Shown here piece by piece: positions 35,161 to 44,555 of a stretch of 64,000 nucleotides of DNA. The notes under the pieces were generated by a model. That model had not been told where the DNA came from and did no database searches. It saw nothing but the letters and a program-made list of their open reading frames with translations. This DNA comes from Lachnospiraceae bacterium (GTDB lineage Bacteria > Bacillota > Clostridia > Lachnospirales > Lachnospiraceae). The stretch is from NCBI GenBank assembly GCA_023664345.1, contig JAMPFQ010000014.1, forward strand, positions 1,879 through 65,878, given 5' to 3'. How positions within the stretch are numbered: the first letter of the stretch is position 1; each line of letters starts with the position of its first letter. Both the position numbers and the translations under genes were made by a program.

Positions 35161-36021
35161 ATGGAGGACAGTCCGCGTTTGAAAAATATACACACAAATG
35201 AATCCGGCGAGAGGGAAGGAACGGCCTTTTTCCCATATTTCAACAGGGAGATCAGGGTCGTATGCCAAAAAGGGGTGACTTCCGAATACGCGGAAAAGTG
35301 CCTGGAATATCTGGAAGAGGTGGATGAGACGCTTATCCTCCAGATCTGTAAATATGCGGAATTTTATCTCAAAGACACTCTGGAAAATACTTCCATCGGA
35401 GAATTATATTATGGCGAGGGAGAGCCCTTTCCCCATGACGGCCTGCTGGGGATGCTGCAATATTTCCGCTTTGAGATTCTGTACATAGAGGAACCGCCTG
35501 CCGCCCCCGGTTCTGATAATGTAAGGGCGCTCAATCTTTATGGCGGCTGTGACTGGCAGGAAGAAGAGGGAATCCAGTGCCTTGTGAAAGACGGAGAGGT
35601 TATCTTCCTGGGAGGTTTTGGCATGCTCAGCGTATGGCGGGATCATTCCAGGGATCATATCGGCAATTATGTTCTCTATGAAAAGCGCGACGAACTGCGC
35701 AGGGAAGCGGCGGAAAAGAGAAAGAAAGAGGATGGCTGGAAGATCGGGAGTTTTGCTTACTGGAAAACGAAAGGCCTTTACCCTGCGCTTCATAAACTGG
35801 AATTTTTTACGGCCTATTTATCGACAAAAGAAAATCTGACCCCGAAGGATGCCACGGGGCTTTTGGAGGATACTTACCTTTATGGGCTGATGCAGGAGTA
35901 TCCCGAACTTATGGAGGAAAGCATCGAGTTCTGGTATGAATGTTACCGCATTGAAAAAGCATCGGGTGAGGGGGCGCTTGTGGAGCATATCTGCGAAAAC
36001 TGCCAGTGGGATATGTTTTAG
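35161..36021 (+). CDS. Hypothetical protein, possible DUF6985-like
   Basis: I do not recognise this 286-residue soluble protein with confidence. It has no signal peptide. A central stretch (WQEEEGIQCLVKDGEVIFLGG) resembles calcium- or immunity-type domains such as DUF6985, followed by an aromatic helical C-terminal half. AGGAGGAGTG precedes ATG 35161; ATG 35131 lacks a site. It lies 12 bases before a P-loop kinase gene and may form an operon with it. Confidence 0.65.
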   Translation: MEDSPRLKNIHTNESGEREGTAFFPYFNREIRVVCQKGVTSEYAEKCLEYLEEVDETLILQICKYAEFYLKDTLENTSIGELYYGEGEPFPHDGLLGMLQYFRFEILYIEEPPAAPGSDNVRALNLYGGCDWQEEEGIQCLVKDGEVIFLGGFGMLSVWRDHSRDHIGNYVLYEKRDELRREAAEKRKKEDGWKIGSFAYWKTKGLYPALHKLEFFTAYLSTKENLTPKDATGLLEDTYLYGLMQEYPELMEESIEFWYECYRIEKASGEGALVEHICENCQWDMF

Positions 36022-36033
36022 GGAGGGTGTTCT

Positions 36034-36558
36034 ATGGGAACAGGGATCATCATATGCGGCTTAAACGGTTCCGGCAAGAGCACGCTGGGGAAAGCCCTGG
36101 CGGAGAGAATGGGCTATTATTTTATCGACAATGAGGACTTGTATTTCCCCAGATCAGACCCTGGGTATCTCTATGCGGCTCCACGCACCCGCAAGGAGGT
36201 GGGAACGCTCCTTTTCAGTGAGGTCAGGGCGCATGAAGATTTTGTCTTTGCCTCCGTGAAGGGGGACTATGGGGAAGAGATTTATCCCTTTTTCCGATAT
36301 GCCGTATCGATAGACGTGCCAAAGGAGATCAGGATGCGGCGGGTGAGGGATCGTTCCTTTCAGAAATTTGGCAACAGGATGCAGCCCGGCGGGGATCTGT
36401 ATGAGCGGGAAAAGAGATTTTTTCAGCTTGTTGAGTCCAGGCCGGAGGATATGGTCGAAGAGTGGGTGAGATTCTTAAAATGTCCTGTCATACGGATCGA
36501 TGGGACAAAAAACATTGAGGAAAACGTGAATCTTATCATTGCGAAGATACAGGGGTGA
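36034..36558 (+). CDS. P-loop kinase-like ATPase
   Basis: The 174-residue protein is a small P-loop NTPase. Walker A GLNGSGKST occurs at 9-17, the acidic IDNEDLYF is at about 31-38 (as in shikimate/adenylate-type kinases), and an arginine-rich lid (RMRRVRDRSFQKFGNR) follows. The substrate is unknown. GGGAGGG precedes the ATG. It is cotranscribed with the upstream hypothetical gene. Confidence 0.8.
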   Translation: MGTGIIICGLNGSGKSTLGKALAERMGYYFIDNEDLYFPRSDPGYLYAAPRTRKEVGTLLFSEVRAHEDFVFASVKGDYGEEIYPFFRYAVSIDVPKEIRMRRVRDRSFQKFGNRMQPGGDLYEREKRFFQLVESRPEDMVEEWVRFLKCPVIRIDGTKNIEENVNLIIAKIQG

Positions 36559-36619
36559 TCTGCATATCATTATCATGATCAGGACTGAAAGATAAAAAGG
36601 CAGAGGAGGTCATTTCAGA

Positions 36620-38041
36620 ATGCCTGTTACGAGTATGTTGTTCCTTTTTCTTTTTTTACCATTATCACTAGGCATTTATTATGTGGCTAATGACAGGGCC
36701 AGGGAATATGTATTATTAGCGATCAGCTTGTTGTTCTATTCACTTGGCTCTCCTGAATATCTGCTGCTTTTTATCACAGCTTCGCTTGTTACGGTAGCGA
36801 TCGGACGGGTGCTGTTCAAAACGGAAAGAAAAGGAAACAGACGTATCCTTCTGGCGCTTGGCGTGGTGATAAACATTGGATTGCTCGGATACTATAAGTA
36901 TTCGGATCTTGCTGTTTCCACGGTTAACAGGATTGGAGGATACAGTATAGGATCCCCAAATCTGTCATTACCGCTGGGGATTTCTTTTTTTGTATTTAAG
37001 GCAATTTCCTATTTGGCTGATGTATACTCTGAAAAGATCGTAGTTGAAAGTCCGGTGCATGATGTATTGTATCTGTCTTTTTTTGCCCAGGTTCAATCAG
37101 GGCCATTGAGCCGTTATAATGACATGCGAAACGTAGGCGTAAGCGGCGGTTCGGATGAAAGGATAAAGCTTTTCACAGACGGAGTGATCCGGTTTATGAT
37201 AGGCTATAGCAAAAAGATATTATTGGCCAATGTATTAGCGCATATCACAAATGAAGTCTTTTCCAGTCCGTTCGATCGTTTTTCCGTCTCTTATGCATGG
37301 CTTGGCGCCATCAGTTATTCTTTGCAGATATTTTTTGATTTTGCCGGGTATTCAGATATGGCGATAGGACTATCAGGGATGTTTGGATACAGGTGCATGG
37401 AAAATTTTAATTATCCGTATTTGACAAGATCGGTCAGTGAGTTTTGGAGAAGATGGCATATATCCTTAAGCCAATGGTTCAGGGATTATGTATACATCCC
37501 TTTGGGCGGATCACGATTCGGGCACAGGTATAAAGTATATTTCAATCTGTTGGCAGTATGGCTTCTTACCGGTATATGGCATGGAGCGTCATGGAGATTT
37601 GTGGCATGGGGATCAGGTTATTTCATCTTGATCGCTCTCGAAAGAGCAACCGGTTTTCCAGAAAGATTTAAAACAAGGGCCGGAAAGTTTGTATACAGGA
37701 TCTTCACACTGATATTTATCAATTTCCAGTGGGTTATTTTCAGAGCGGATAGCTTAAGGACAGCTCTGCTGTACATCAAATGCATGTTCTTTTGTGGTGA
37801 TAATGCATTGGCGGATCTGAGGACCCGCTTTCTGATCAAAGATTATCTGGGATTTTTGCTTTTTGCGATCGCTTTATGTTTTCCCATTGTCCCCTGGATA
37901 GGGAAAAAGCTGGAAAACAAAAGGGCTGCACATACGATATATGAGATCTCAGTGCTGCTCATTGTCGCAGCCTTGTTCGTCTGGGCGGTTTCATTCGTGG
38001 TTTCCGGTCAGAATGATCCTTTTGTGTATGCGGATTTCTGA
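36620..38041 (+). CDS. MBOAT family O-acyltransferase (AlgI-like)
   Basis: This is a polytopic membrane acyltransferase of 473 residues with about ten hydrophobic segments. MBOAT motifs are clear: SEFWRRWHISLSQWFRDYVYIPLGG and the catalytic histidine H321 in LTGIWHGASW. AlgI-type proteins move acyl groups across the membrane for O-acetylation of surface polysaccharides. AGAGGAGG precedes the ATG. The next gene encodes a DHHW protein, the usual partner. The sequence is richer in A/T than flanking housekeeping genes, which suits an accessory glycan-modification pair. Confidence 0.92.
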   Translation: MPVTSMLFLFLFLPLSLGIYYVANDRAREYVLLAISLLFYSLGSPEYLLLFITASLVTVAIGRVLFKTERKGNRRILLALGVVINIGLLGYYKYSDLAVSTVNRIGGYSIGSPNLSLPLGISFFVFKAISYLADVYSEKIVVESPVHDVLYLSFFAQVQSGPLSRYNDMRNVGVSGGSDERIKLFTDGVIRFMIGYSKKILLANVLAHITNEVFSSPFDRFSVSYAWLGAISYSLQIFFDFAGYSDMAIGLSGMFGYRCMENFNYPYLTRSVSEFWRRWHISLSQWFRDYVYIPLGGSRFGHRYKVYFNLLAVWLLTGIWHGASWRFVAWGSGYFILIALERATGFPERFKTRAGKFVYRIFTLIFINFQWVIFRADSLRTALLYIKCMFFCGDNALADLRTRFLIKDYLGFLLFAIALCFPIVPWIGKKLENKRAAHTIYEISVLLIVAALFVWAVSFVVSGQNDPFVYADF

Positions 38042-38058
38042 TAGGGGGAGGATAGAAG

Positions 38059-39252
38059 ATGATCAGGGAAAATATGATAAAAAAGCTGTTTGCGGCTGTT
38101 TTTGTGATGGCTCTCTTTGTGGGATTTGTGAAAAGCGGTTCTTATCTTGAGATCCAGAAACTTGCGGACTACTTAAGGCAGGATATGGATCCATCGGATG
38201 CAGAAAAAGTATTGAACCTGTTGGAAGCTGAATTTTCATCAACGGTATGGAATCAGCAGGATCTTATAAATTTGAACGGGTCAATGGCCAGGCTCCTTAA
38301 CATGCAGGGATTTTACAGTGATATGGGAATGTATGTAACAGATGATCTGTACATTGTGTCCGCATCAGATGATACGTCCACGGATTATGAGTTTGATGAG
38401 GTTGCAGCTTTTTCGGCATTTCTGGAAGAAAACGGGATCAACCTGCTATATGTAAACGAGCCCACAAAGTACATGGATGATGCCTTGTTCAGCGAGGAGT
38501 TCGGGATCGAAACGTACAGTAACCGCAATGCGGATGTATTTATCGCAAGGCTCAGGGATGCGGGGATTCCTGTTATAGACCTGCGGGATGATATCCGGGC
38601 GGACGGACTGGATATTTTTGATCTGTTCTACAGGACGGATCATCATTGGACCACAAGGGCCGGCTTATGGGCAGCACAGGTCATTGCGGGGGGATTGAAC
38701 GAGTATTGCGGATACGATATTGATACCTCGATATATGACGAAATGAATTATACGTTCAGGGAATGGTCCGAATGCTGGCTGGGAGAGCAGGGCAGAAAGA
38801 TCGCGGAAACATATGTAGGGCTGGATGATTATACAGAGATCAGTCCTGATTTCCCTACATCGTACACATTTAGATCCGATGATGGCGATCATGAGGGTAC
38901 CTTTGATGATTTTATAAACGAAAGCGTATATAACCTTGAGAACAATGTATATGAAAATGAAAGCTGGCATTATTCTTATAGACAGATTGATTGCATTAAT
39001 CATAATATCGAGTCGGGAAAAGTGCTTATTATCGGGGATTCCTATGAGCAGGTTACGGAGCCGTTTCTCTCGCTGGGGATCCGGGAGACAGATATCCTGT
39101 CAATGAGGGACTACACGGATTCTTTCAGTTTAAGGGAGCATATCCTGCAAAATGGTTATGATACGGTTATCATCTGTTATGCTCAGTTTATGATCGGAGC
39201 GCATGATGATCCGTCTTCCGCTAATTACAGGATGTTTAGCTTTGATAACTGA
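38059..39252 (+). CDS. DHHW/AlgX-like SGNH-fold acetylation partner
   Basis: The 397-residue protein has an N-terminal membrane anchor (about 8-26) and an extracytoplasmic SGNH-hydrolase-like domain. Catalytic candidates are D194 and H196 in the DHHW motif (FYRTDHHWTTRAG) and S328 in IIGDSYEQV. Such proteins act with an MBOAT to acetylate cell-surface glycans. AGGGGGAGG precedes the ATG, 17 bases after the MBOAT gene. The polysaccharide is unknown; no glycan synthesis genes are adjacent. Confidence 0.88.
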   Translation: MIRENMIKKLFAAVFVMALFVGFVKSGSYLEIQKLADYLRQDMDPSDAEKVLNLLEAEFSSTVWNQQDLINLNGSMARLLNMQGFYSDMGMYVTDDLYIVSASDDTSTDYEFDEVAAFSAFLEENGINLLYVNEPTKYMDDALFSEEFGIETYSNRNADVFIARLRDAGIPVIDLRDDIRADGLDIFDLFYRTDHHWTTRAGLWAAQVIAGGLNEYCGYDIDTSIYDEMNYTFREWSECWLGEQGRKIAETYVGLDDYTEISPDFPTSYTFRSDDGDHEGTFDDFINESVYNLENNVYENESWHYSYRQIDCINHNIESGKVLIIGDSYEQVTEPFLSLGIRETDILSMRDYTDSFSLREHILQNGYDTVIICYAQFMIGAHDDPSSANYRMFSFDN

Positions 39253-39440
39253 TCTGGAGATACATCAGGCGGAGGGATGGGTAAAACAGTGCATGGAGAG
39301 AGGGTCATGCCGGCTGCTGCCCGCAGGAGATGTATGACAGCGGAAAGTGGAAAGAAAGAGTGCGGTTTATCGGAAATAAAAGCTGCGCGGACATAACGGT
39401 GAGAATGAAAAGATATGGATCGGGAGGAGGGAATACACCC

Positions 39441-40754
39441 ATGAGAATGTACGATATCATCATGAAGAAGAGAAACGGCGGGGAACTGTCCAGAGAGGAG
39501 ATCGAATTCTTCATAGAGGGCTATACGAAAGGAGAGATCCCGGACTATCAGGTGTCCGCCCTGATGATGGCGGTCTATTTCCGGAAGATGACGGAGCGGG
39601 AGACCCTTGCCCTGACCATGGCCATGGCGCACAGCGGGGATATGCTTGATCTTTCAGGGATAGACGGCATCAAGGTGGATAAGCACAGCACCGGCGGCGT
39701 GGGGGATAAGACGTCCCTGGCGCTGACGCCCATGGTGGCAGCCTGCGGCATTCCCGTGGCGAAGATGAGCGGCAGGGGGCTGGGGCATACGGGAGGCACC
39801 ATCGACAAGCTGGAAAGCTTTCCCGGCTTTACCACGGCGCTGACCATAGAACAGTTTATCGAAAATGTGAACCGCATCGGCATCGCCATCATGGGACAGA
39901 CGGCGGACCTGGCGCCTGCGGATAAGAAGCTGTACGCCCTGCGGGATGTGACCGCCACGGTGGATGATATGTCCCTGATCGCCAGTTCCATCATGAGCAA
40001 GAAGCTGGCGGCGGGGGCGGATGCCATTGTGCTGGATGTGAAAACGGGAAGCGGCGCTTTCATGAAAGAGGAGGCGGACGCCGGGGCTCTGGCGGAGGAG
40101 ATGGTCAGGCTTGGGAATAACGCGGGGCGTAAGACCATCGCCGTCATCTCGGATATGGATCAGCCCCTTGGCTACGCGGTGGGCAATGCGCTGGAAGTGG
40201 AGGAGGCCGTTGAGGCCCTGAAAGGGAACGGGCCTGCTGATTTCGTGGAATTGTGCATGACCCTGGGGAGCCAGATGCTGGTCGCAGGCGGAAAGGCGGC
40301 GGATGCTAAGGAGGCGCTTGGAAAGCTGCAGGCAGTCATAGAGGACGGCAGTGCGCTGAAGAAGCTGGCGGACTTTGTGGAGGCCCAGGGCGGGGATCCG
40401 AAAGCCGTCTATGACACCGGGCTTCTGCCCAGGGCATCGATCGTTCATGAGATCAAGGCCCCCGGGGAGGGCTATATCAGCCATATCGCCTGCGATGAGG
40501 TGGGCATCTGTTCCCTGCTCCTTGGAGGCGGCAGAGAGACCAAGGAGAGCGTGATCGACCTGTCCGTGGGCATTGTGCTGCAAAAGAAAGTGGGAGATTT
40601 CGTGAAAAAAGGGGACATTCTCGCGGTGATACATGCCAACCGGCAGGACAAGCTGGAGGAAGTGGAAAAACGATATCTGGCGGCATGCGCCATTACGGCG
40701 ACGCCGCCGGAAAAGAGACCTTTGATCAAAGGAATTATTTCCAGGCTCTCATAA
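39441..40754 (+). CDS. pdp: Pyrimidine-nucleoside phosphorylase
   Basis: It phosphorolyses thymidine and uridine to base and (deoxy)ribose-1-phosphate for salvage. The 437-residue protein has the conserved VDKHSTGGVGDKTSLALTP, MSGRGLGHTGGTIDKLE and a C-terminal pyrimidine-phosphorylase barrel. GGAGGAGGG is well placed before ATG 39441 (ATG 39447 is next). The open frame reaching up to 39330 has no family similarity. It is followed directly by the sporulation genes yqfCD. Confidence 0.95.
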   Translation: MRMYDIIMKKRNGGELSREEIEFFIEGYTKGEIPDYQVSALMMAVYFRKMTERETLALTMAMAHSGDMLDLSGIDGIKVDKHSTGGVGDKTSLALTPMVAACGIPVAKMSGRGLGHTGGTIDKLESFPGFTTALTIEQFIENVNRIGIAIMGQTADLAPADKKLYALRDVTATVDDMSLIASSIMSKKLAAGADAIVLDVKTGSGAFMKEEADAGALAEEMVRLGNNAGRKTIAVISDMDQPLGYAVGNALEVEEAVEALKGNGPADFVELCMTLGSQMLVAGGKAADAKEALGKLQAVIEDGSALKKLADFVEAQGGDPKAVYDTGLLPRASIVHEIKAPGEGYISHIACDEVGICSLLLGGGRETKESVIDLSVGIVLQKKVGDFVKKGDILAVIHANRQDKLEEVEKRYLAACAITATPPEKRPLIKGIISRLS

Positions 40755-40766
40755 TATAATGGGAAC

Positions 40767-41060
40767 ATGAGAAACAGTAAAAATAATAAAACCATACAGC
40801 CGAAAAAAGAAATGATCATAGATTCCCTGAGGCTTCCCAAAGATATCTGCATGGGCGCCATGCGTGTCACCATGACGGGAAACAGGGAGGCGTGGATCGA
40901 AAATTATCGCGGCATTCTTGAGTACACGGGACAGATGATCCTGCTGCAGGGCAAGACCTGCCAGGTCTGTTTCGAGGGAACGGGACTCTCCATAGACTAT
41001 TATACCAATGAGGATATGAAGATCAGCGGATGCATTTCCTGTGTCCACTATATGAATTAG
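40767..41060 (+). CDS. yqfC: Sporulation protein YqfC (YabP family)
   Basis: YqfC is a small protein conserved among endospore formers and usually co-encoded with YqfD. The 97-residue protein has the YabP-like strand pattern (RVTMTGNREAWIENYRGILEY, truncated here). The start has only a weak site (GGGAA). It overlaps no neighbour and precedes yqfD by 12 bases. Its presence supports a spore-forming host. Confidence 0.9.
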   Translation: MRNSKNNKTIQPKKEMIIDSLRLPKDICMGAMRVTMTGNREAWIENYRGILEYTGQMILLQGKTCQVCFEGTGLSIDYYTNEDMKISGCISCVHYMN

Positions 41061-41072
41061 CGGGGGAATGCC

Positions 41073-42311
41073 ATGATAGAGTTATTGAAGTATATCCGGG
41101 GATATCTGCGGATACGCGTATGGGGATTTTCGCCGGAGCGTTTTATGAATCTGTGCAGCAACAAGGATATCCTTTTGTGGGACATTGTGCGGGACGGGGA
41201 AGTCTATTACATGAACATAACCCTGAAGGGATTTTACAAGCTTCGCCCGATCACGAAGAAGACCGGAACAAGGGTAGCCATATTGCAGCGATATGGACTG
41301 CCCTTTTTTCTGCCCAGGCTCCTGAAAAGGAAAGTTTTTCTGGCGGGCCTGTTTTTGACCGTGGCTTTCTGGATCTGGTCCTCCACCCATATCTGGGATA
41401 TCGAGCTGGAAGGGAATTTCCAGATCACTCAGGATGTGTTCAACGATTTTCTGAAGGACAATCAGGTGTCAGAGGGAATGAAGAAGGACCTGCTGGATAT
41501 CGAAACGCTGGAAAAGGAGATACGCAGGCAGTTTCCTCAGGTGACATGGGCTTCCGCGAAGCTGGAGGGGACGAAGCTGAGGATCTCCATCAAGGAGAAT
41601 GATGCCCCGATCATCACCGATACCAGGGAGCGGCCCGCAGGAGCCGATCTGGTGTCCCCCTTTGAAGGGACAGTGGTATCCGTTATGGTGCGCAGCGGCG
41701 TTCCCGCCGTGGCGGCGGGAGATATCGTGGAAAAAGGGACAGTGCTGGTGGAGGGCAGGGTGCCGGTCTATAACGATGACAGCACCATACGGGAATATAT
41801 CTATGTGGACGCAGATGCGGATGTGATCCTGGAGCACACCCGGACGTTTACGGATTCCCTGCCCCTGGATCACATAGAAAAGGAGTATACCGGCAGGGAA
41901 GAGCAGAGATACTATCTCAGACTGGGGGAAAAGGAGTGGAGAATGCCGGAAGACAGGCCTTTCCTGATCTACGACAGCGTGATCCGGGAGAGCCGGGCGC
42001 TGTTGTTCCAGAAGCTTTCGATCCCGGTTTATATCGGCAGTTATACCCACAGGGAATATCAGAATGTAGAGTATGACTATACGCTGGAGGAAGCGAAAAC
42101 ACTGTTGAATGAAAAAATTTCCGAATATATTGAAAGTTTAGAGGAAAAAGGGGTACAAATTATTGAAAAAGATGTTAGAATAGATATAAATGGGGATTCA
42201 TGGGTTGTGAGCGGTGAATTTCTGGTGCAGGAACCGGCGGGACTCAGCGCGGAGATCGACAGGACGGAGACTGAGGCTCCGGAAGCAGAACAGACGGAAC
42301 CGGCAGAATGA
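41073..42311 (+). CDS. yqfD: Sporulation protein YqfD
   Basis: YqfD is a membrane-anchored stage-IV-type sporulation protein. The 412-residue protein has a cytoplasmic N-terminus, one clear membrane helix (about 90-108, FLAGLFLTVAFWIWSS), a large extracytoplasmic FtsQ/POTRA-like region and an acidic tail. GGGGG precedes the ATG. It is followed by phoH, as in the B. subtilis yqf order. Confidence 0.92.
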   Translation: MIELLKYIRGYLRIRVWGFSPERFMNLCSNKDILLWDIVRDGEVYYMNITLKGFYKLRPITKKTGTRVAILQRYGLPFFLPRLLKRKVFLAGLFLTVAFWIWSSTHIWDIELEGNFQITQDVFNDFLKDNQVSEGMKKDLLDIETLEKEIRRQFPQVTWASAKLEGTKLRISIKENDAPIITDTRERPAGADLVSPFEGTVVSVMVRSGVPAVAAGDIVEKGTVLVEGRVPVYNDDSTIREYIYVDADADVILEHTRTFTDSLPLDHIEKEYTGREEQRYYLRLGEKEWRMPEDRPFLIYDSVIRESRALLFQKLSIPVYIGSYTHREYQNVEYDYTLEEAKTLLNEKISEYIESLEEKGVQIIEKDVRIDINGDSWVVSGEFLVQEPAGLSAEIDRTETEAPEAEQTEPAE

Positions 42312-42397
42312 GCGGAAAGGAAAGCTTTGAGAACTTGCTGACGGAATGGAACGGCAGTTTCCAAAAACAGAAACGAAAGATTTGGGTATAGAGAGTT

Positions 42398-43393
42398 ATG
42401 GACAGTTCATTTACGATGCAGCTGGAAATGTCCTCTCAGCAGATGCAGAACATATTCGGCATGCGGGATGCCTATGTGAAGAAGCTGGAGCGGGACTTTA
42501 ACGTGGAGATAGTGGACCGGAACGGCAGCGTGGCGGTCACGGGGCAGGAGCCTATGGTAAAAAAGGCCGTGTCAGTGCTGGAGCAGCTTTCCATCCTGTC
42601 CGACAGAGGAAATGAGATCGAGGAGCAGAACGTGGATTACGCTATCACAATGGGGATGGATGAGCAGGAAGAAGTCATTACGGAAATAGATGAGGACTGT
42701 ATCTGCCACACCATAAACGGCAAACCCATCAAGCCCAAGACCCTGGGGCAGAAAGCTTATGTGGACGCCATCAGGAAAAATATGATCGTGTTCGGCCTGG
42801 GACCGGCGGGAACGGGCAAGACCTATCTGGCCATGGCTATGGCGGTGACGGCGTTCAAAAATGAGGAGGTGGGCCGGATCATCCTCACCCGGCCTGCCAT
42901 AGAGGCGGGGGAGAAGCTGGGTTTTTTGCCCGGCGACCTGCAGAGCAAGGTGGATCCCTATCTGCGGCCTCTGTATGACGCGCTGTACCAGATCATGGGA
43001 GCGGAGAACTTTGCGAAAAACACGGAAAAGGGACTGATCGAGGTGGCGCCCCTGGCGTACATGAGAGGGCGGACACTGGACAATGCCTTTATCATCCTGG
43101 ATGAGGCCCAGAATACCACACCGGCGCAGATGAAGATGTTCCTCACCAGGATCGGGTTCGGGTCAAAGGTCATCGTTACCGGCGACGCTACCCAGAAAGA
43201 CCTGCCCGTCGGCGCAAACTCCGGCCTGGATGTGGCCGCCAGAGTGCTGGCGAAGATTGACGATATCGCTTTCTGCAGACTGACGAACAAGGATGTGGTG
43301 CGCCATCCTCTGGTGCAGAAGATCGTGAAAGCGTATGACGATTATGAGATGAAAGAAAAGCACAGAAGCAGAGAAAAATATGGAAAAAAATAA
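42398..43393 (+). CDS. phoH: PhoH family ATPase
   Basis: This is a PhoH-like P-loop ATPase of 331 residues linked to RNA metabolism with the nearby YbeY. Walker A GPAGTGKTYLA (about 136-146), an AIEAGEKLGFLPGDLQ stretch and Walker B AFIILDEAQNTT are present. The N-terminal 100 residues are KH-like. It overlaps the next gene by 14 bases. Confidence 0.95.
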   Translation: MDSSFTMQLEMSSQQMQNIFGMRDAYVKKLERDFNVEIVDRNGSVAVTGQEPMVKKAVSVLEQLSILSDRGNEIEEQNVDYAITMGMDEQEEVITEIDEDCICHTINGKPIKPKTLGQKAYVDAIRKNMIVFGLGPAGTGKTYLAMAMAVTAFKNEEVGRIILTRPAIEAGEKLGFLPGDLQSKVDPYLRPLYDALYQIMGAENFAKNTEKGLIEVAPLAYMRGRTLDNAFIILDEAQNTTPAQMKMFLTRIGFGSKVIVTGDATQKDLPVGANSGLDVAARVLAKIDDIAFCRLTNKDVVRHPLVQKIVKAYDDYEMKEKHRSREKYGKK

Positions 43394-44555
43394 GCGGAAC
43401 AGAACGATATTGTTAATATGGACGGAATTGGGGATTATGGCGTTGGGCGGCGGCGGGGTTCTGCTGATCGGACTGATCCGCCGGACGGATCCGGACAGGC
43501 TTCTTTCCGAACTTGTCATGACGGTGGCGGGGCTTGCGGTCATCGGATTCCAGATGCGTCAGGAGTATGTCAAAGGGAAGCTGGATTATAATAACGGGAA
43601 GTATCCTTTCCGGTTCTGGCTGTGCGTCTGCATCGGGCTTGCGGTCGCGTTTGCCTGTGTTTTCCTGCCGGCGTCAGGCTGGCCTTTCCTGACGGTCTTT
43701 GTGATGCTGGCGCTGTTCAGCAATATGAGCACGGGGATTCTGGCTTCCTGTGTGCTGCTGATGATCTCCGTGATACTCAGCGGCGTTCCCATGAATTATT
43801 ATGCTCTGTATCTGATCAGCGGCTGCTTTGCCGCCTCGCTTTTCCAGCATCTGGAGATTGACTTTACCATCGGGATGCCGCTTACGCTATCCATTCTCTG
43901 CCTGCTGATCTGCGAGACCGCCAATGTGGTGCTGCTTGCCAATGCCAGGCCGGACGCGGAGATGTTCCTTGTCCCGGCGGCCAATATCATCATCAACGCC
44001 ATCCTGCTGGTGGGAGGGCTGCGGCTGTTTTCTTCCATGGTGATCTATCAGTACCGGGTAAATTATCTGGAGATCAACGACACGAGCAATCCCGCGTTGG
44101 TAAGATTCAAAGAAGAATCCAGGGATGATTATTTTATCAGTATCCATGCCGCTCATTTCTGCGATCTGATATGCAAAAAGATAGGTATGGACGAGAATAT
44201 GCTAAAGTGCGCGGCATATTACCACCGGATGGGGGATGAACTGCCTAAACTGATGGTCAGGAAACATTTTCCGCCCAAGCTGAGAGAGATTTTGATGGAA
44301 TATAAGAAGAACGAGCCGCCGAAGAATAAGGAGACAGCGATCCTGGCCTGTTCGGATATGGTGGTGTCCTCCATCACGCAGATGCTTCGGGAAAATGGAG
44401 ACGAGCCTATAGATTATAAGGCGTTTATTGACGATATGTTCAGGAAACTGGTGAATTCCGGCTATTTCTGGCAGTGTGATATTTCCATGCGGGAATATAA
44501 GATCATGCATCAGATCTTCAGAGAGGAGAAGATGTATTATGACTTTTTACGTTGA
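43380..44555 (+). CDS. Degenerate PgpH-like membrane HD protein
   Basis: The gene occupies the place of pgpH/yqfF (phoH-pgpH-ybeY), which encodes a c-di-AMP phosphodiesterase with seven membrane helices and an HD domain. This 391-residue version lacks the large extracellular region, keeps about six membrane helices (20-230) and a shortened HD-like domain. The HD metal motif reads YYHRMG (H282, R283) instead of HD, and the later NPH and HHG motifs are missing, while the C-terminal CDISMREYKIM matches the PgpH CDLTFKEL end. I infer loss of catalysis. It overlaps phoH and ybeY, so it is kept in the operon. Confidence 0.75.
   Translation: MEKNKRNRTILLIWTELGIMALGGGGVLLIGLIRRTDPDRLLSELVMTVAGLAVIGFQMRQEYVKGKLDYNNGKYPFRFWLCVCIGLAVAFACVFLPASGWPFLTVFVMLALFSNMSTGILASCVLLMISVILSGVPMNYYALYLISGCFAASLFQHLEIDFTIGMPLTLSILCLLICETANVVLLANARPDAEMFLVPAANIIINAILLVGGLRLFSSMVIYQYRVNYLEINDTSNPALVRFKEESRDDYFISIHAAHFCDLICKKIGMDENMLKCAAYYHRMGDELPKLMVRKHFPPKLREILMEYKKNEPPKNKETAILACSDMVVSSITQMLRENGDEPIDYKAFIDDMFRKLVNSGYFWQCDISMREYKIMHQIFREEKMYYDFLR

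Noticed and set aside
41030..41602. 190-codon plus-strand frame over yqfD
   Set aside because: It overlaps the well-supported yqfC and yqfD genes in another frame and has no family features.
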